Numbered from the stretch's first letter, positions 18,960 through 27,937 are shown. The stretch is DNA of 36,491 nucleotides from Chara braunii (GCA_003427395.1 BFEA01000043.1:1562743-1599233); one strand, 5' to 3'. The notes: generated by a model not told the origin, from the letters alone. Numbers and translations: made by a program.

Positions 18960-19400
18960 AGAGAGATGTGCCACATGCGTAGGATAGCGACGCTGGCAGG
19001 AGCGCATGTAGCAGGTATACCCTTTAGCAAGGGTTGCTGGGGAATACCCACGAGAAAGCATGTGGCGAGCAAGTGATGTTGCCGCAGTTCGAAAATCCTG
19101 CCACTTGTTGCAGATTTGTTTAAATCTGGTCAATTGTCCAATGAACCCTCCCGCCGGTTGATGGGAAGGGATGTTGGAGGTTGCACTTGGATAACGAATG
19201 ACAGGAAAATCCCAAGCAGCTGTTTTATCAAACATGCTCATGCGAAGCGAGCCATCAGAACGGACCTGTAGATGCATACCTAAAAAGGTACACGAGCCAT
19301 CTGTCGCTGTAGTTTCCTTCCACTCAAGCCCATAGTGCTCCTGAGGAGGAAGGAGGTAATTGCCCCCATGAAAGAACATCATCAATGAGGCGCAATCACA
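18960..19400 (-). pseudogene. Reverse transcriptase C-terminal region, truncated
   Basis: The minus-strand frame carries CTFLGMHLQVRSDGSLRMSM, FDKTAAWDFPVIRYPSATSN and IPSHQPAGGFIGQLTRFKQI, then KWQDFRTAATSLARHMLSRG. It matches a tail found in a class of eukaryotic RTs (seen in Penelope-like and related elements): 'FLDl.i...dg.l....fdK...f.f.v.ryP...snip......isQl.R...ic.....F......L...l..rGy'. Just upstream, in a neighbouring frame at 19,372-19,392, RLIDDVL gives a candidate RT motif C (xIDD); a one-base shift then joins it to FFHGGNYLLPPQEHYGLEW. Everything upstream of motif C is missing and replaced by satellite DNA, so the RT is dead. Exact clade is not assigned. Confidence 0.65.
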
Positions 19401-19460
19401 CCATGCACAGAAGGAAAAAGAGTGAACATAACTACTGTACACAACGAGTAGACAAAATGA

Positions 19461-20050
19461 AATGTACACATGTATATACTTGATGAGTCGGTGAAACTCG
19501 AACGAAACAGTTTGTCACAGCCCGTTGTTTGTTGTCCTCTTCTTCCTCTCTGGCTGCTCTGTATGAAACAGTTTGTCACAGCCCCTCGTTTGTTGTCCTC
19601 TTCTCCCTCTCTGCCTATGGTTTACTGGGCAGCTTTGTTTGACAATATATATACATATATATCAGCCTCCTAATGAGCCGGTGAAACTCCAACGAAACAG
19701 TTTGTCACAGCCCCTCTATTGTTGTCCTCTTCTCCCTTTCTGCCTACGGTTTACCTGGCAACTCTATTTGACGATATATATATACACCTCAGGGTATCAG
19801 TTGTCGGGCAGTCGTCGATACTTAACCACAGCCGGGGTTAAGGTGGATTATCTCTTACAGTGTAATCAGTTAGGGGAGTGTAATCAGTTAGGGGATCCTG
19901 CAGACTGTTGAGGGTTCAGCCTCCTGATGAGTCAGTGAACCTCCGATGAAACAGTTTGCCACAGCCCCTCGTTTGTTGTCCTCTTTTCCCTCTCTGCCTA
20001 CGGTTTACCGTGCAGCTCTGTTTGACTATATGTGACAATATATATGAAGG
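19461..20050 (+). repeat. Four-copy ~100-bp satellite with hammerhead-like core
   Basis: Units contain gaaacagtttg.cacagccc, gtttgttgtcctcttctccc, tctgcctacggtttac and a (TA)n tail; they begin near 19,473, 19,564 (truncated), 19,664 and 19,917. Three units start with a variant of CTGATGAG, a short spacer, then GAAAC. In the first unit this is followed by ACA-GTT-TGT-C, which can pair as a three-base hammerhead stem III ending in the GTC cleavage triplet. Core bases are mutated in individual copies (TTGATGA, CTAATGA, GCC), and no stem I is convincing, so ribozyme activity is not claimed. Confidence 0.75.
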
Positions 20051-20339
20051 ATGTCGTCAGGAAAGACAGAGCAGGTCCAGCCCCTGGCCAGGATTATGAG
20101 GAATATCCACAGAGAGCATCCAGTGCAGAAGTGTTTCCGGCGCAGTTTTAACGTCAACAACACCACTGTTACGATCAATACTTGCCAATTCTTCCGTGGG
20201 CTTGCACACTAGATGATAAAAATAAATCTTGGACGTTCCCAAACGGCCGTTTTATCGGAACAAGTCAGTGTGAAGTGAACCATCATGACAAACCCAGAGG
20301 CGCACCTGGAAATGTGCAGGACCCATCTGATGCTGCGGT
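20051..20339. other. Unassigned stretch
   Basis: No gene recognised; short frames on both strands lack motifs. The phrase aaatgtgcaggacccatctgatgc leads into the dispersed repeat. Confidence 0.3.
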
Positions 20340-20515
20340 TTTACAAGGCGAATTCCCCTGCGCGCCAAGCTTTGCTGAAACACCATCGTGACGCTTTTGT
20401 TTTCGTTTTGCCTGGCACCACCAGCTATTTTTTAGCCTTCAGTTTTTTTTCCGGAGAAAGCCTCTCGCTGTTCTCAAGCCGCCTGCGCCCATGTACAGAT
20501 ATATTAGGTCAGAGG
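20340..20515 (+). repeat. Dispersed repeat related to 6627-6850
   Basis: It shares an ordered set of landmarks with 6663-6835 (see that entry), at perhaps 70-75% identity by eye. The plus-strand frame with FVFVLPGTTSYFLAF lies within it, and the 6.7-kb copy yields FVVLAGTANHFG in the same place. This could mean a shared ancient coding piece, but I recognise no family. Confidence 0.65.
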
Positions 20516-20781
20516 TTCAAGTCCACTCTAAGTATACTTTCTCAAGCACGAAATGTAAGCCTGCAGTGGTCAGACTGTGGGGGGAGTCCTCGCCACGGCT
20601 GATATAGACGTGGCACTGCCTGTCGTAGATCTGGCATTTTCAGATCCGTTTGCAAGATCTGTGTAAAATTTGTCGAGATTGAAGAATCATGCACCTATTC
20701 AAAGATCTGGCATTTTAGCAGTCGCAGCCCTGGCTCATTATTTGCAATCCATTTTCTTTTTCGTGCTTGGATTCATTCATC
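20516..20781. other. Unassigned stretch with short duplication
   Basis: The phrase agatctggcatttt occurs at about 20,628 and 20,703, a small local duplication. No gene. Confidence 0.4.
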
Positions 20782-20890
20782 TACCTTCGTCCCCCGAATA
20801 CAACGTATGGTCATTATAGCTGTGCTTAGACTGAAATATACCCCAAATACAGCTATAATGACCGTACGTTGTGTTCGGGGGAAGAAGGTA
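20782..20890. mobile_element. TA-flanked foldback MITE, copy 4 (well preserved)
   Basis: The arms TACCTTCGTCCCCCGAATAC and GTGTTCGGGGGAAGAAGGTA enclose acgtatggtcattatagctgt and acagctataatgaccgtacg, so almost the whole 109 bp is one inverted repeat with a short centre. The right edge is joined directly to a SINE fragment at 20,891. Confidence 0.9.
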
Positions 20891-20945
20891 GTTCCATCTG
20901 GATTTGAACTAAGGTCTGGATTTCAACAGTTCATGGGCCTACCTG
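20891..20945 (-). mobile_element. tRNA-derived SINE fragment (minus strand)
   Basis: On the minus strand it reads catgaactgttgaaatccag, acctt and AGTTCAAATCCAGATGG (B box). The A-box end is missing or altered. It is the same family as at 15,650, 29,530 and 33,484, and the foldback element abuts its 3' side. Confidence 0.65.
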
Positions 20946-21039
20946 GAATTTCACTACATCAGTCTCATACAGGCTGTTGCACCATTCTCTTGCCAAGCTT
21001 TGTTGTGTCCACTGCTCGTACCTTGTTCCATCAGAGGTT

Positions 21040-21390
21040 GCCTCAATCTGTCACAGGTTCACCTGCACACCTCTCTCTAGCGGTATCTCCTTTTCACCTA
21101 CACATCTCCTTTGTCCCTCTGTTTTTTTACTCTTTTCCGCCTCTCCATCTCCTTGCTCTGTCACAGACTCACCTGGTTCTATCTAGCTCCTTTTATCCTA
21201 TGCATCTCCTTTTGTCTCTCTGTTTTCTCTCTCTTTCTCTCTTCTATCTCGTCATCTCCGTCCTCTTGCCCTCACACACAGAGCTCTGTATTTGTCCTTC
21301 TCGTTCTGTCATTTTTTCACACCCTCACCTGGCCACCTCTCTCTAATACTATCTTCTTTTTACCTATCTCCTTTTGTCTCTCTGTTTGTT
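21040..21390 (+). repeat. Pyrimidine-rich tandem repeat, three ~110-140-bp copies
   Basis: The landmarks ctgtcaca.., tcacctg, cacctctctcta, atctccttttgtc.ctctg recur at about 21,048, 21,158 and 21,306. The 179-codon Leu/Ser/Pro-rich frame at 20,807-21,346 starts inside the foldback element and then translates this repeat; it is not supported as a gene. Confidence 0.7.
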
Positions 21391-21461
21391 CGAAGCGAGA
21401 CATGCTTGACTGGACCGGTGGTCGTTGGAATTCGATAAAGTTTGGCAAAATCTCAACAATC

Positions 21462-21545
21462 TGAGCCCATTGGGATTCGAACGCAGGATCTATATACTAA
21501 AAGGTATGTGTGGGTAGTACGTGTACCATTCAGCCACATGGGCTG
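21462..21545 (-). mobile_element. tRNA-like sequence (pseudo-tRNA or SINE head)
   Basis: On the minus strand, gcccatgTGGCTGAATGG gives an A box and TGCGTTCGAATCCCAATGGGC a B box with a mostly complementary 3' end (GCCCAT/ATGGGC). The T stem and anticodon arm do not pair well, so I take it as a decayed tRNA gene or SINE head, different from the other SINE family in the window. Confidence 0.5.
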
Positions 21546-21751
21546 GGTGGCTCAAACATTTTCTGGAGGTGCATGAGATTCCATACCATGGCCGTTGACT
21601 CTTTTTTTTTGTTTTTGTTTTTTAGCAACTTTTTCCGTTACTTATGCTGAAAACCGGCTTCAGTGTCCCTCACATGGTACACATACTCGAACACCTTCAA
21701 CTTTTTTGTCCGTGTGCCGGCACGATAGTTCCCCATTTTATGTTTGAGGGA

Positions 21752-21756
<5 letters not shown>

Positions 21757-21848
<92 letters not shown>
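21757..21848. repeat. (AG)n microsatellite
   Basis: About 46 AG dinucleotides. The Arg/Glu frame across it is an artefact. The phrase ctagacggacatgtcgccat lies 50 bases downstream and is the true location of the window's first 33 bases. Confidence 0.98.
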
Positions 21849-21850
<2 letters not shown>

Positions 21851-21903
21851 GGTGCCTCTTAGACTGACCACCCGCCAGAGGAGGGAGGTAGCACCCTAGA
21901 CGG

Positions 21904-21936
21904 ACATGTCGCCATTGATGACAGCTTCCTATGATG
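21904..21936. repeat. True locus of the chimeric bases 1-33
   Basis: These 33 bases (acatgtcgccattgatgaca onward) are identical to bases 1-33, and here they continue into unique sequence rather than adapter. This supports the artefact reading of the window start. Confidence 0.9.
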
Positions 21937-22103
21937 CATCTTCATCTGGAGAGTGATCAAATGGTGTAGATGGGGAACTGAATAGCGGGGATTCTTTCAG
22001 GTAACAATAGTACCTGGATACTCGGAATTGCGCTTTGCGCCTTTGGTAACTAGTCTGATTAGATCGACATTAAACCAAAACTGAGTATGTAGTATGTACA
22101 TTG

Positions 22104-22123
22104 AAAAGGAGTCGATCCAGCCA

Positions 22124-22157
<34 letters not shown>

Positions 22158-22187
22158 CCTCAGTCACTGATTCTACCGTGATAGTCT
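22104..22187 (-). rRNA. rns: 3' end of mitochondrial small-subunit rRNA (NUMT fragment)
   Basis: On the minus strand it reads GGTGAAGTCGTAACAAGGTA, GCCGTAGGGGAACCTGTGGC and TGGATCGACTCCTTTT, the universal 3' end of bacterial-type SSU rRNA, with ACTATCACGGTAGAATCAGTGAC upstream as in mitochondrial versions. Only about 84 bases are present. It is 7.8 kb from the rns 5' fragment and in the opposite orientation, so they are separate or rearranged insertions. The preceding 21,960-22,103 may be mitochondrial spacer, but I recognise no gene there. Confidence 0.85.
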
Positions 22188-22289
22188 CTATGATCAACAA
22201 TGTGTAAAACATTCTGCGCATTTGACGTGCACATGTGTATCACAGAACCGAACTACTCTGCAATTAAACCTAACAAGGGAATGAACAAT

Positions 22290-22387
22290 GTTCTTCAGGA
22301 CATCCGTTAAAATTTGTATGGTACAGAGAAGATTATCATGGCCCCTGCGCAAGGATGGCACACATAAATCGATAAATGGTCCAAATT
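22290..22387 (+). ncRNA. U6 snRNA-like copy, probably a pseudogene
   Basis: The sequence follows plant-type U6 from a decayed 5' stem-loop (GTTCTTCAGGACATCCG) through GGTACAGAGAAGATTATCAT, GGCCCCTGCGCAAGGATG and AATGGTCCAAATT. The ACAGAGA box is intact, but the catalytic AGC triad is ATC (G to T). The Pol III terminator T run is absent (AAATTAAAAG follows), and I see no TATA-like box at about -25. It has no poly(A) tail. Together these argue against an active spliceosomal gene. Confidence 0.85.
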
Positions 22388-23467
22388 AAAAGAGACACTC
22401 TCCTTAATCTCCTGGAAACGGACATCCGCGTGCAATGGGGGAGGGTACAGAGATAAATCCGGCAACAACCAGAACAGGCTCAGGAACTGAGACTAACTTC
22501 AGCCAAAAGGTGTTGGGACAGGAGAAAGTAGCTTGTTTGCAGGGATCCAAAATTTTCCAAATTGATATTTAAATGGAGAACAGAAGGGTTATGATGAATG
22601 GGAGGAAGAGAGACCACAGGTTAAGTAGTAAGAATGGCGAGCAATATGTACAGATTTTTTGTGAATGGGAAGTAGAAAGATAAGATAGAAAGAAGATAGG
22701 AGGAAGGAGGGGGAAGTTGGGTTTATAACTTTATGGTTTAAGGAAGCAGGGGAGAAAGTGAAGATTACAGGTTAGGGGAGATTGGGATAGCCGATAGTCA
22801 AGTACGGTGATGTTTTCAAGTTGCTAAGCCTAGATCCTTAGAGAAACTGTTTTCAGGCCACATCATAAGTGAAAGTGGCTAATGCTGCCAAGATAACCCC
22901 AGGTCGAATTGTGAGGCCCGCAGCCTCGTTTCGAAATCTATTAATGAAATGATTCGGTTTTGTTTAAGGAAAAAAAAAAGAAAAAGAAAAAAACAAGGGA
23001 ATGAACAAAGGTGTCTGTCAAGAAGTCATCAGAGAATGGGTAGGACGTGGCATCAATTGCTTCCTAACCAGAAAAGTTATCCCCCATCCACCTCTGTTCT
23101 CTCTGATCGTGCGCTCGACATCTGCCTCTCTGCCCTACTTCTCTCAGCCTTTCTCAGCTGCCTCAATAAATTGTAGACCGCTAGAGCCAGCACTGATATG
23201 TGGTGTATTGTCTCCTCCTGCGTTAAACCTGTTCTCCGTTCTACATCCGCCGTCCTGCACTGTGCTGCCTCTGTAAATTATCAGATTCGTACCAGGTCTG
23301 TGCTAGTACATCTTTTCCGTTACGATCCTAACAAACATGGAATGTGGATTATGCCTAGAACAGTCGTGTAAGACATGTGTTCGTAGCAGTCTGCGCGCTA
23401 GGTGTGCAGAGACTTAGTTTGAAAAATGCAGAACCACCGTTCACTCCGAACATGCACCGTCCGTTGA

Positions 23468-23469
<2 letters not shown>
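22388..23469. other. Unassigned stretch
   Basis: A purine-rich patch lies at 22,640-22,720 and an A-rich run at 22,967-22,993. The phrase acaagggaatgaaca at 22,273 and 22,993 flanks about 700 bp. Frames of 75-91 codons at 22,949-23,276 have no domain. No gene is supported. Confidence 0.4.

Positions 23470-23545
<76 letters not shown>
23470..23545. repeat. (GA)n microsatellite
   Basis: About 38 GA dinucleotides; flanking sequence is unique. Confidence 0.98.
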
Positions 23546-23546
<1 letters not shown>

Positions 23547-24771
23547 AATAAAGATTATAGCAGATCCAACACGCTCATTCGTTCATCCATAGATGATGCC
23601 ATTCCATCCATATCACTCATGAGTTAGTTAGAAAAGACGACTCGAAAACGACCCGATTCACACTGACGACTCGATTCACACTGTACAAGACGGGTGACAG
23701 AAACGTGGTCCTTCGGAAAACCTTCATAACAACAGCATGAAGCACAATATGTGAAAAAGTTGATGCGAAGCTCCTCTGATGCATGGAGCTGTGTCCTACC
23801 CAAGCATCCTGTCAAAACGCCCGACGCGTTTCTGCTGCTGCCAGTACAGCGTCTTCAGTGGCTACTTTGAAAGGTGGATTTTGCACTTGATGCTCCATTC
23901 CACTACGGTTGAGGGAATCTGAGATGATGGTGCTGATCGCTTCCCACATGTGAAGGATTAAGCCCCACTCCACCCCTGTTGGCACCGACCCAGAGCCCCG
24001 CTCCACCCCTGTTTGCACCGACCCAGAGCACCGATCTTCAGGTGATGGCGTTTTCCTTTTCGGTCCACATATCCAACAGTTAGGGATTTTTGGACTAAGC
24101 TCATAAACTTTCTACAAGCAATTTCTCCATCAAGAATTACTACAAGCACTTTCTCCATCGAGAATTCTTAGAATCATCTTCTGAGGGATCCAGGCTGAAC
24201 ATTGGTAATCTCACCTTCTATAACCCAAGTCACACTGATGAATCTTGCCTTTCTCGGCTGTCCAACTGACTTGTGTCCTTTTTGGGTTTTCTCTTTTTCT
24301 ACTTTCTTCTCTTTTTCTCTTGCGAGTAAGGAAAAACAGCCATGGGGGTAAGTGGCTGTCTGAGGACCCGAGCGCTTCTTTGTTGATTTTTCATTTTTTT
24401 GTGTTTTCTTCATGTCTGTGAGTCCCAAGGGGCTTGGCAGGGTCGGTAGGCCGTTAGGTCAGGAAGATGAGTGCTGGTAGTCTCTACGGGCATCCATGGG
24501 GGTAAGTGGCCGATGGGGTACCCGATACAGCAGTTTTTGGCCGGATTTGGCCAGACTGCGGCCGGTACCGTCAGGCCAGGACCGAGTATTCTCTGGAAGA
24601 AGCTGTAGACCGGCCCAGGCTGCCCGGTTGGTATCCTAGCCTGGCTAGAAAAGAAGAACCCAGGAGCCAGCCAGAATCCTTTTGGGCAGTTGCTGCTGTG
24701 AGACTGCCGGCCCGTGCGCCCATGCAGCAAGCCACACCAGGACAAAGAGCTGGGTGCCAACCTGGCTTAGT

Positions 24772-24776
<5 letters not shown>
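23546..24776. other. Unassigned stretch with short local duplications
   Basis: Small tandem duplications occur at 23,966-24,031 (ctccacccctgtt.gcaccgacccagagc twice), 24,112-24,165 (acaagca.tttctccatc.agaatt twice), and catgggggtaagtggc at 24,342 and 24,494. No gene, RNA or transposon end recognised. Confidence 0.5.
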
Positions 24777-24842
<66 letters not shown>

Positions 24843-24918
24843 NNNNNNNNNNNNNNNNNNNNNNNNNNNNNNNNNNNNNNNNNNNNNNNNNNNNNNNNNN
24901 NNNNNNNNNNNNNNNNNN

Positions 24919-24979
<61 letters not shown>

Positions 24980-25010
24980 AGGGAGGGAGGGGAGGGAGGG
25001 AGGTGGCGCA
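24777..25010. repeat. Compound microsatellite (TG)n - gap - (GA)n - GGGA-rich
   Basis: A (TG)n run (24,777-24,842) enters a gap of 76 N (24,843-24,918), and (GA)n then gagggaggg repeats come out the other side. The gap length is likely an estimate, and the join inside the simple repeat is a weak point of the assembly. Confidence 0.95.
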
Positions 25011-25332
25011 AGGAAAGGGAGATGAGACGAGTACAATAAAACAAATCTTGCGAGGTATTACATATCACAGCATACATGATTTGTCCATGACTTCCAGCAT
25101 ATGAGCCCCGTTAACGATTCCAGCCATTCTCCCGACTATTAATACAGAACTACCCTCAATCCTAGTCCAAGTCTGCCGGACTATCAGATCAAGATCCCAA
25201 TACTGCAGGCCACATTTACTTCCGTAGTAGGGAAGTTCCAGAATTCAATGACGTACTGGAGGAGGAGTACCTAGAGTAGAGGAAAGTGGTGAGGGGCTGT
25301 CAGTGTACTCGAAAGGGAGAGAGCCCTGGTGG
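25011..25332. other. Unassigned stretch
   Basis: No gene, RNA or repeat end recognised. Confidence 0.3.
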
Positions 25333-25582
25333 TTGTCAAAGAGAGCATCAGTGGACATGCATCATCAAAGCTTCAGTGGGAGCAGCATTGAGGTCAGATG
25401 TATTAAGCATCGGCGAGTAGAGCAGTCTTGAGTAGAGTAGTAAATAGGGTATGTAATTTGTCAAAGAGAGCATCATTGTACATATGCATCATGAAAGGTT
25501 TGGTTGGAGCAGCATTGAGGCCAGATGTATTGAGCATCGGCGAGCATAGCAGTCTTCAGTAGAAAAGTAACGAGGGTATGTA
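25333..25582 (+). repeat. Two-copy 125-bp tandem duplication
   Basis: The unit ttgtcaaagagagcatca.tg.acat, then gagcagcattgagg.cagatg and gcatcggcgag, ending gggtatgtaat, occurs at 25,333 and 25,458 with about 15% difference by eye. Confidence 0.9.
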
Positions 25583-25835
25583 ATCACATTTACCAGTGGA
25601 AGGCTGGCGCTGCACAGTAGTATTGTTGTTGTCACTGTTTGACTGAGTAGAGGCGAGTTGGGGGCCGTCTACGCCAAGAGATTGACAATATCTTGTGCAA
25701 GTGTGAGCGATACTTTGTCATTTCTGTTCTTTTCCTTGTCCACATTTCGAAGCTGGTCTATGAGAGTACCATTCGCATGTGATTTTAAGTTTCTTCTGCA
25801 AGTTCTGGCTGAAATTTCCTCCTGGCTTGGATCCA

Positions 25836-26007
25836 AGCTTTACGGAGTTGGAGTTGTAGTCGCTATTTCGTCTTTTGGTGTCTATGGTATTATAGCAGCA
25901 GGTTGGGCCCAAGCCTGGGGCCGCTTGGTCCCAAGAAGGGGACCAATTGCAAATATGCTTGTCTAGGAGCATGACGATCTGCTGCTCAAATGGTTTCTAA
26001 TGAAGTT
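25836..26007 (+). pseudogene. nad1: Mitochondrial nad1 fragment, interrupted (NUMT)
   Basis: Translation from 25,841 gives YGVGVVVAISSFGVYGIIAA and GWA, which matches the NAD1 (complex I, proton-pumping membrane subunit) segment '..ISSLGVYGII.AGW'. After about 35 intruding bases (25,910-25,944), 25,945-26,007 reads [24 protein letters not shown], matching the next NAD1 block '[21 protein letters not shown]'. The insertion shifts the frame and a stop interrupts the second block, so this is a dead nuclear copy. The intruding bases resemble the 140-bp tandem repeat 0.7 kb downstream. Upstream coding similarity before 25,836 is not evident. Confidence 0.75.
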
Positions 26008-26431
26008 TTTTATTGGTCAGTAGGAGGAGCATCTCAATATCCGTTCTCCCTTTATATTAGGGACCAATCTTTGGCAACGACCTGAAAGCTGCCGGTAGCC
26101 AAATGTCTAGTTTCTCCTAGTTCTCTACATAGTACATACTGGCTTTTGCCTGCTCCTAGTTTTCTACTGTGTCTGGCGTGCTGGGGCTCTGAACTCGCCC
26201 CCTTGAATACGTCAAACCTTCGTACGCCCAAAAACGAACAATCTGCACTGTCGTCCAACCTGACAGCACAGATTGACGTGAAATCATTCTCGGAGCGCGT
26301 TTGGGGGGACGTGTGGATGAGCGCATAGGTCATCAAGGCTGACTCTCAAATTCGCTTTATGATCACTGCCATTCAGCACAACACGTGCTCAGATTTCTTC
26401 AAGTCATGTATGCACCTGTGCGGCACACATG
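26008..26431. other. Unassigned stretch
   Basis: No recognised gene. The first 70 bases could still be mitochondrial, but they do not continue NAD1. Confidence 0.3.
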
Positions 26432-26500
26432 AGGCTGGGACTGCACTGGGTCCAGGTGGGGTGTTGCACAAGAGGCTGGGAGTCCAGGACTGCACGCCAG
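26432..26500 (+). repeat. Units of the 22-bp aggctgggactgcactgggtcc minisatellite
   Basis: gaggctgggactgcactgggtcc occurs once here with decayed neighbours (aggctgggagtccaggactgcac). The main array of this unit is at 27,938-28,032. Confidence 0.6.
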
Positions 26501-26539
26501 TTTTGAGTGTGGTCATGAGTATAGGGGAGGGGAGAGGAA

Positions 26540-27350
26540 AAAATGCTCTGACCTAAGGGCTGTAGATAGGAAGACCCTGACGTTAACGAGGTTGGTCCCA
26601 AGACTTGGGCCCCTCGGTCCCAAGATGGGAGGTATTCCTGTAGCCCTATCTCATTTTGGGGAAGTTTGGGACTTGTCCCAAGGGCACTCTGACCTAAGGG
26701 CTGTAGATAGGATGACTCCGGGATCAACGGGGCCGGTCCCAAGACTGGGGCCGTGCGGTCCCAAGATGGGAGGTATTCCTATCGTGCTATCTCAGTTTTG
26801 GGAAGTTTGGGACTTGTCCGGAGGGCACTCTGACCTAAGGGCTGTAGATAGGAACACCCTGAGGTCAACGGGGTCGATCCCAAGAATGGGGCCTCTCGTC
26901 CCAAGATGGGAGGTATTCCTATAGTGTGCTATCCATACTTGCAAGCGAACGCCGTCCGGGCGGTTCCGCACGGGCGGCAGACCTCCGGACTGGACCCGTG
27001 GGGCGCACGAATGTGCGCCTGACGACCAGTTATGCCCCNCCCNCCCCCCCCCAAAAAAAAAATGGCCCTGTCCGGTCCGGTCCGGTCCGGGTCTGTCTGG
27101 TCCGGGGGGAGGGTGCCGCACGCGGCAAAGCGGACCGGACCGGACGCTCATCCGGTCCGTCTGCTTGTAAGTATGGTGCTATCTCATTTTTGGGAAGTTT
27201 GGGACTTGTCCGGAGGGCACTCCGACCTAAGGGCTGTAGATAGGAACACCCTGAGGTCAACGGGGTCGGTCCCAAGAATGGGCCCTCTCGATCCCAAGAT
27301 GGGAGGTATTCCTACAGCCCTATCCCGTTTTAGGGAAGTTTGGGACTTGC
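26540..27350 (+). repeat. ~140-bp tandem array, four to five copies, interrupted
   Basis: The landmark cccaagatgggaggtattcc occurs at about 26,619, 26,760, 26,900 and 27,293. Each unit also has gacctaagggctgtagatag and gggaagtttgggacttg. The first three intervals are 140-141 bp; the last is about 393 bp because a 244-bp element plus target duplication sits at 26,933-27,182. Frames across the array are not genes. Confidence 0.95.
26933..27176. mobile_element. GC-rich inverted-repeat insertion inside the 140-bp array
   Basis: The ends CCATACTTGCAAGC and GCTTGTAAGTATGG are imperfect inverted repeats that extend inward (gccgtccgg / ccggtccgt). The six bases TGCTAT flank it on both sides (26,927-26,932 and 27,177-27,182), while uninterrupted units have TGCTAT once, so this is a clean insertion with target-site duplication. 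Inside are (GGTCC)n runs on each strand and a C/A homopolymer with two ambiguous bases (27,039 and 27,043). There is no coding capacity, and the superfamily is not recognised. Confidence 0.8.
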
Positions 27351-27937
27351 CCAATTTTTGGACGATGTTCATTTGTTTGGAATATTTTGATCGTTTATCG
27401 ATTGATTGACTGAGACTCACTGAGTGATTAGTTGGTTGATTGATTCATTGAATTTCATTCATTGATCATCTACATATGAAAGTTATGATCATTTCATGTA
27501 TTCATTATTTTATTTTATGGTGGCCGAAAACTCTTCTTCCAGTCTGTCTAGCTATCAGGCTGTGACGTCCAGCAGAACTTGTTCGCAGAACTTTCCTCTA
27601 GCAGTTTTTGTTTTGCCCAGTCTTTATTTTGGAGGGTTTCCAATGCTTTGCTGATTTAGGGTTTCAAAGTTAAAACGTTTTTCAGAACTTCTTCTCCATC
27701 GGGCCTCCGCTAATTTCTGTGTAAACTTTAAAGTGGGTAACACCTCACAATGCTGAGTCTGCTGACAAAATAAAAGATTAATAATTTAATAGATTATCCA
27801 ATTGGATTGGAGCTCATTGAACTCTTCGATCCATTTATGAACAGAGTTAGATCAACTTAGATGTATATAAAAATATTGTAAATTTATAAAATGACTCACT
27901 GGGGAGTCGGGACCGTTCATTTAAGTAATGCCACCAT
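27351..27937. other. AT-rich unassigned stretch
   Basis: Repeated ttgattgatt/ttcattcattgat words at 27,395-27,460 and an AT-rich patch at 27,770-27,890 are present. No gene is recognised. Confidence 0.4.

Noticed and set aside
20807-21346. 179-codon plus-strand frame as a membrane protein
   Set aside because: It begins inside a foldback element, and its Leu/Ser/Phe richness comes from a pyrimidine-rich tandem repeat.
21462-21545. A functional tRNA gene on the minus strand
   Set aside because: A and B boxes are present, but the T stem and anticodon arm do not pair and no clear anticodon can be placed.
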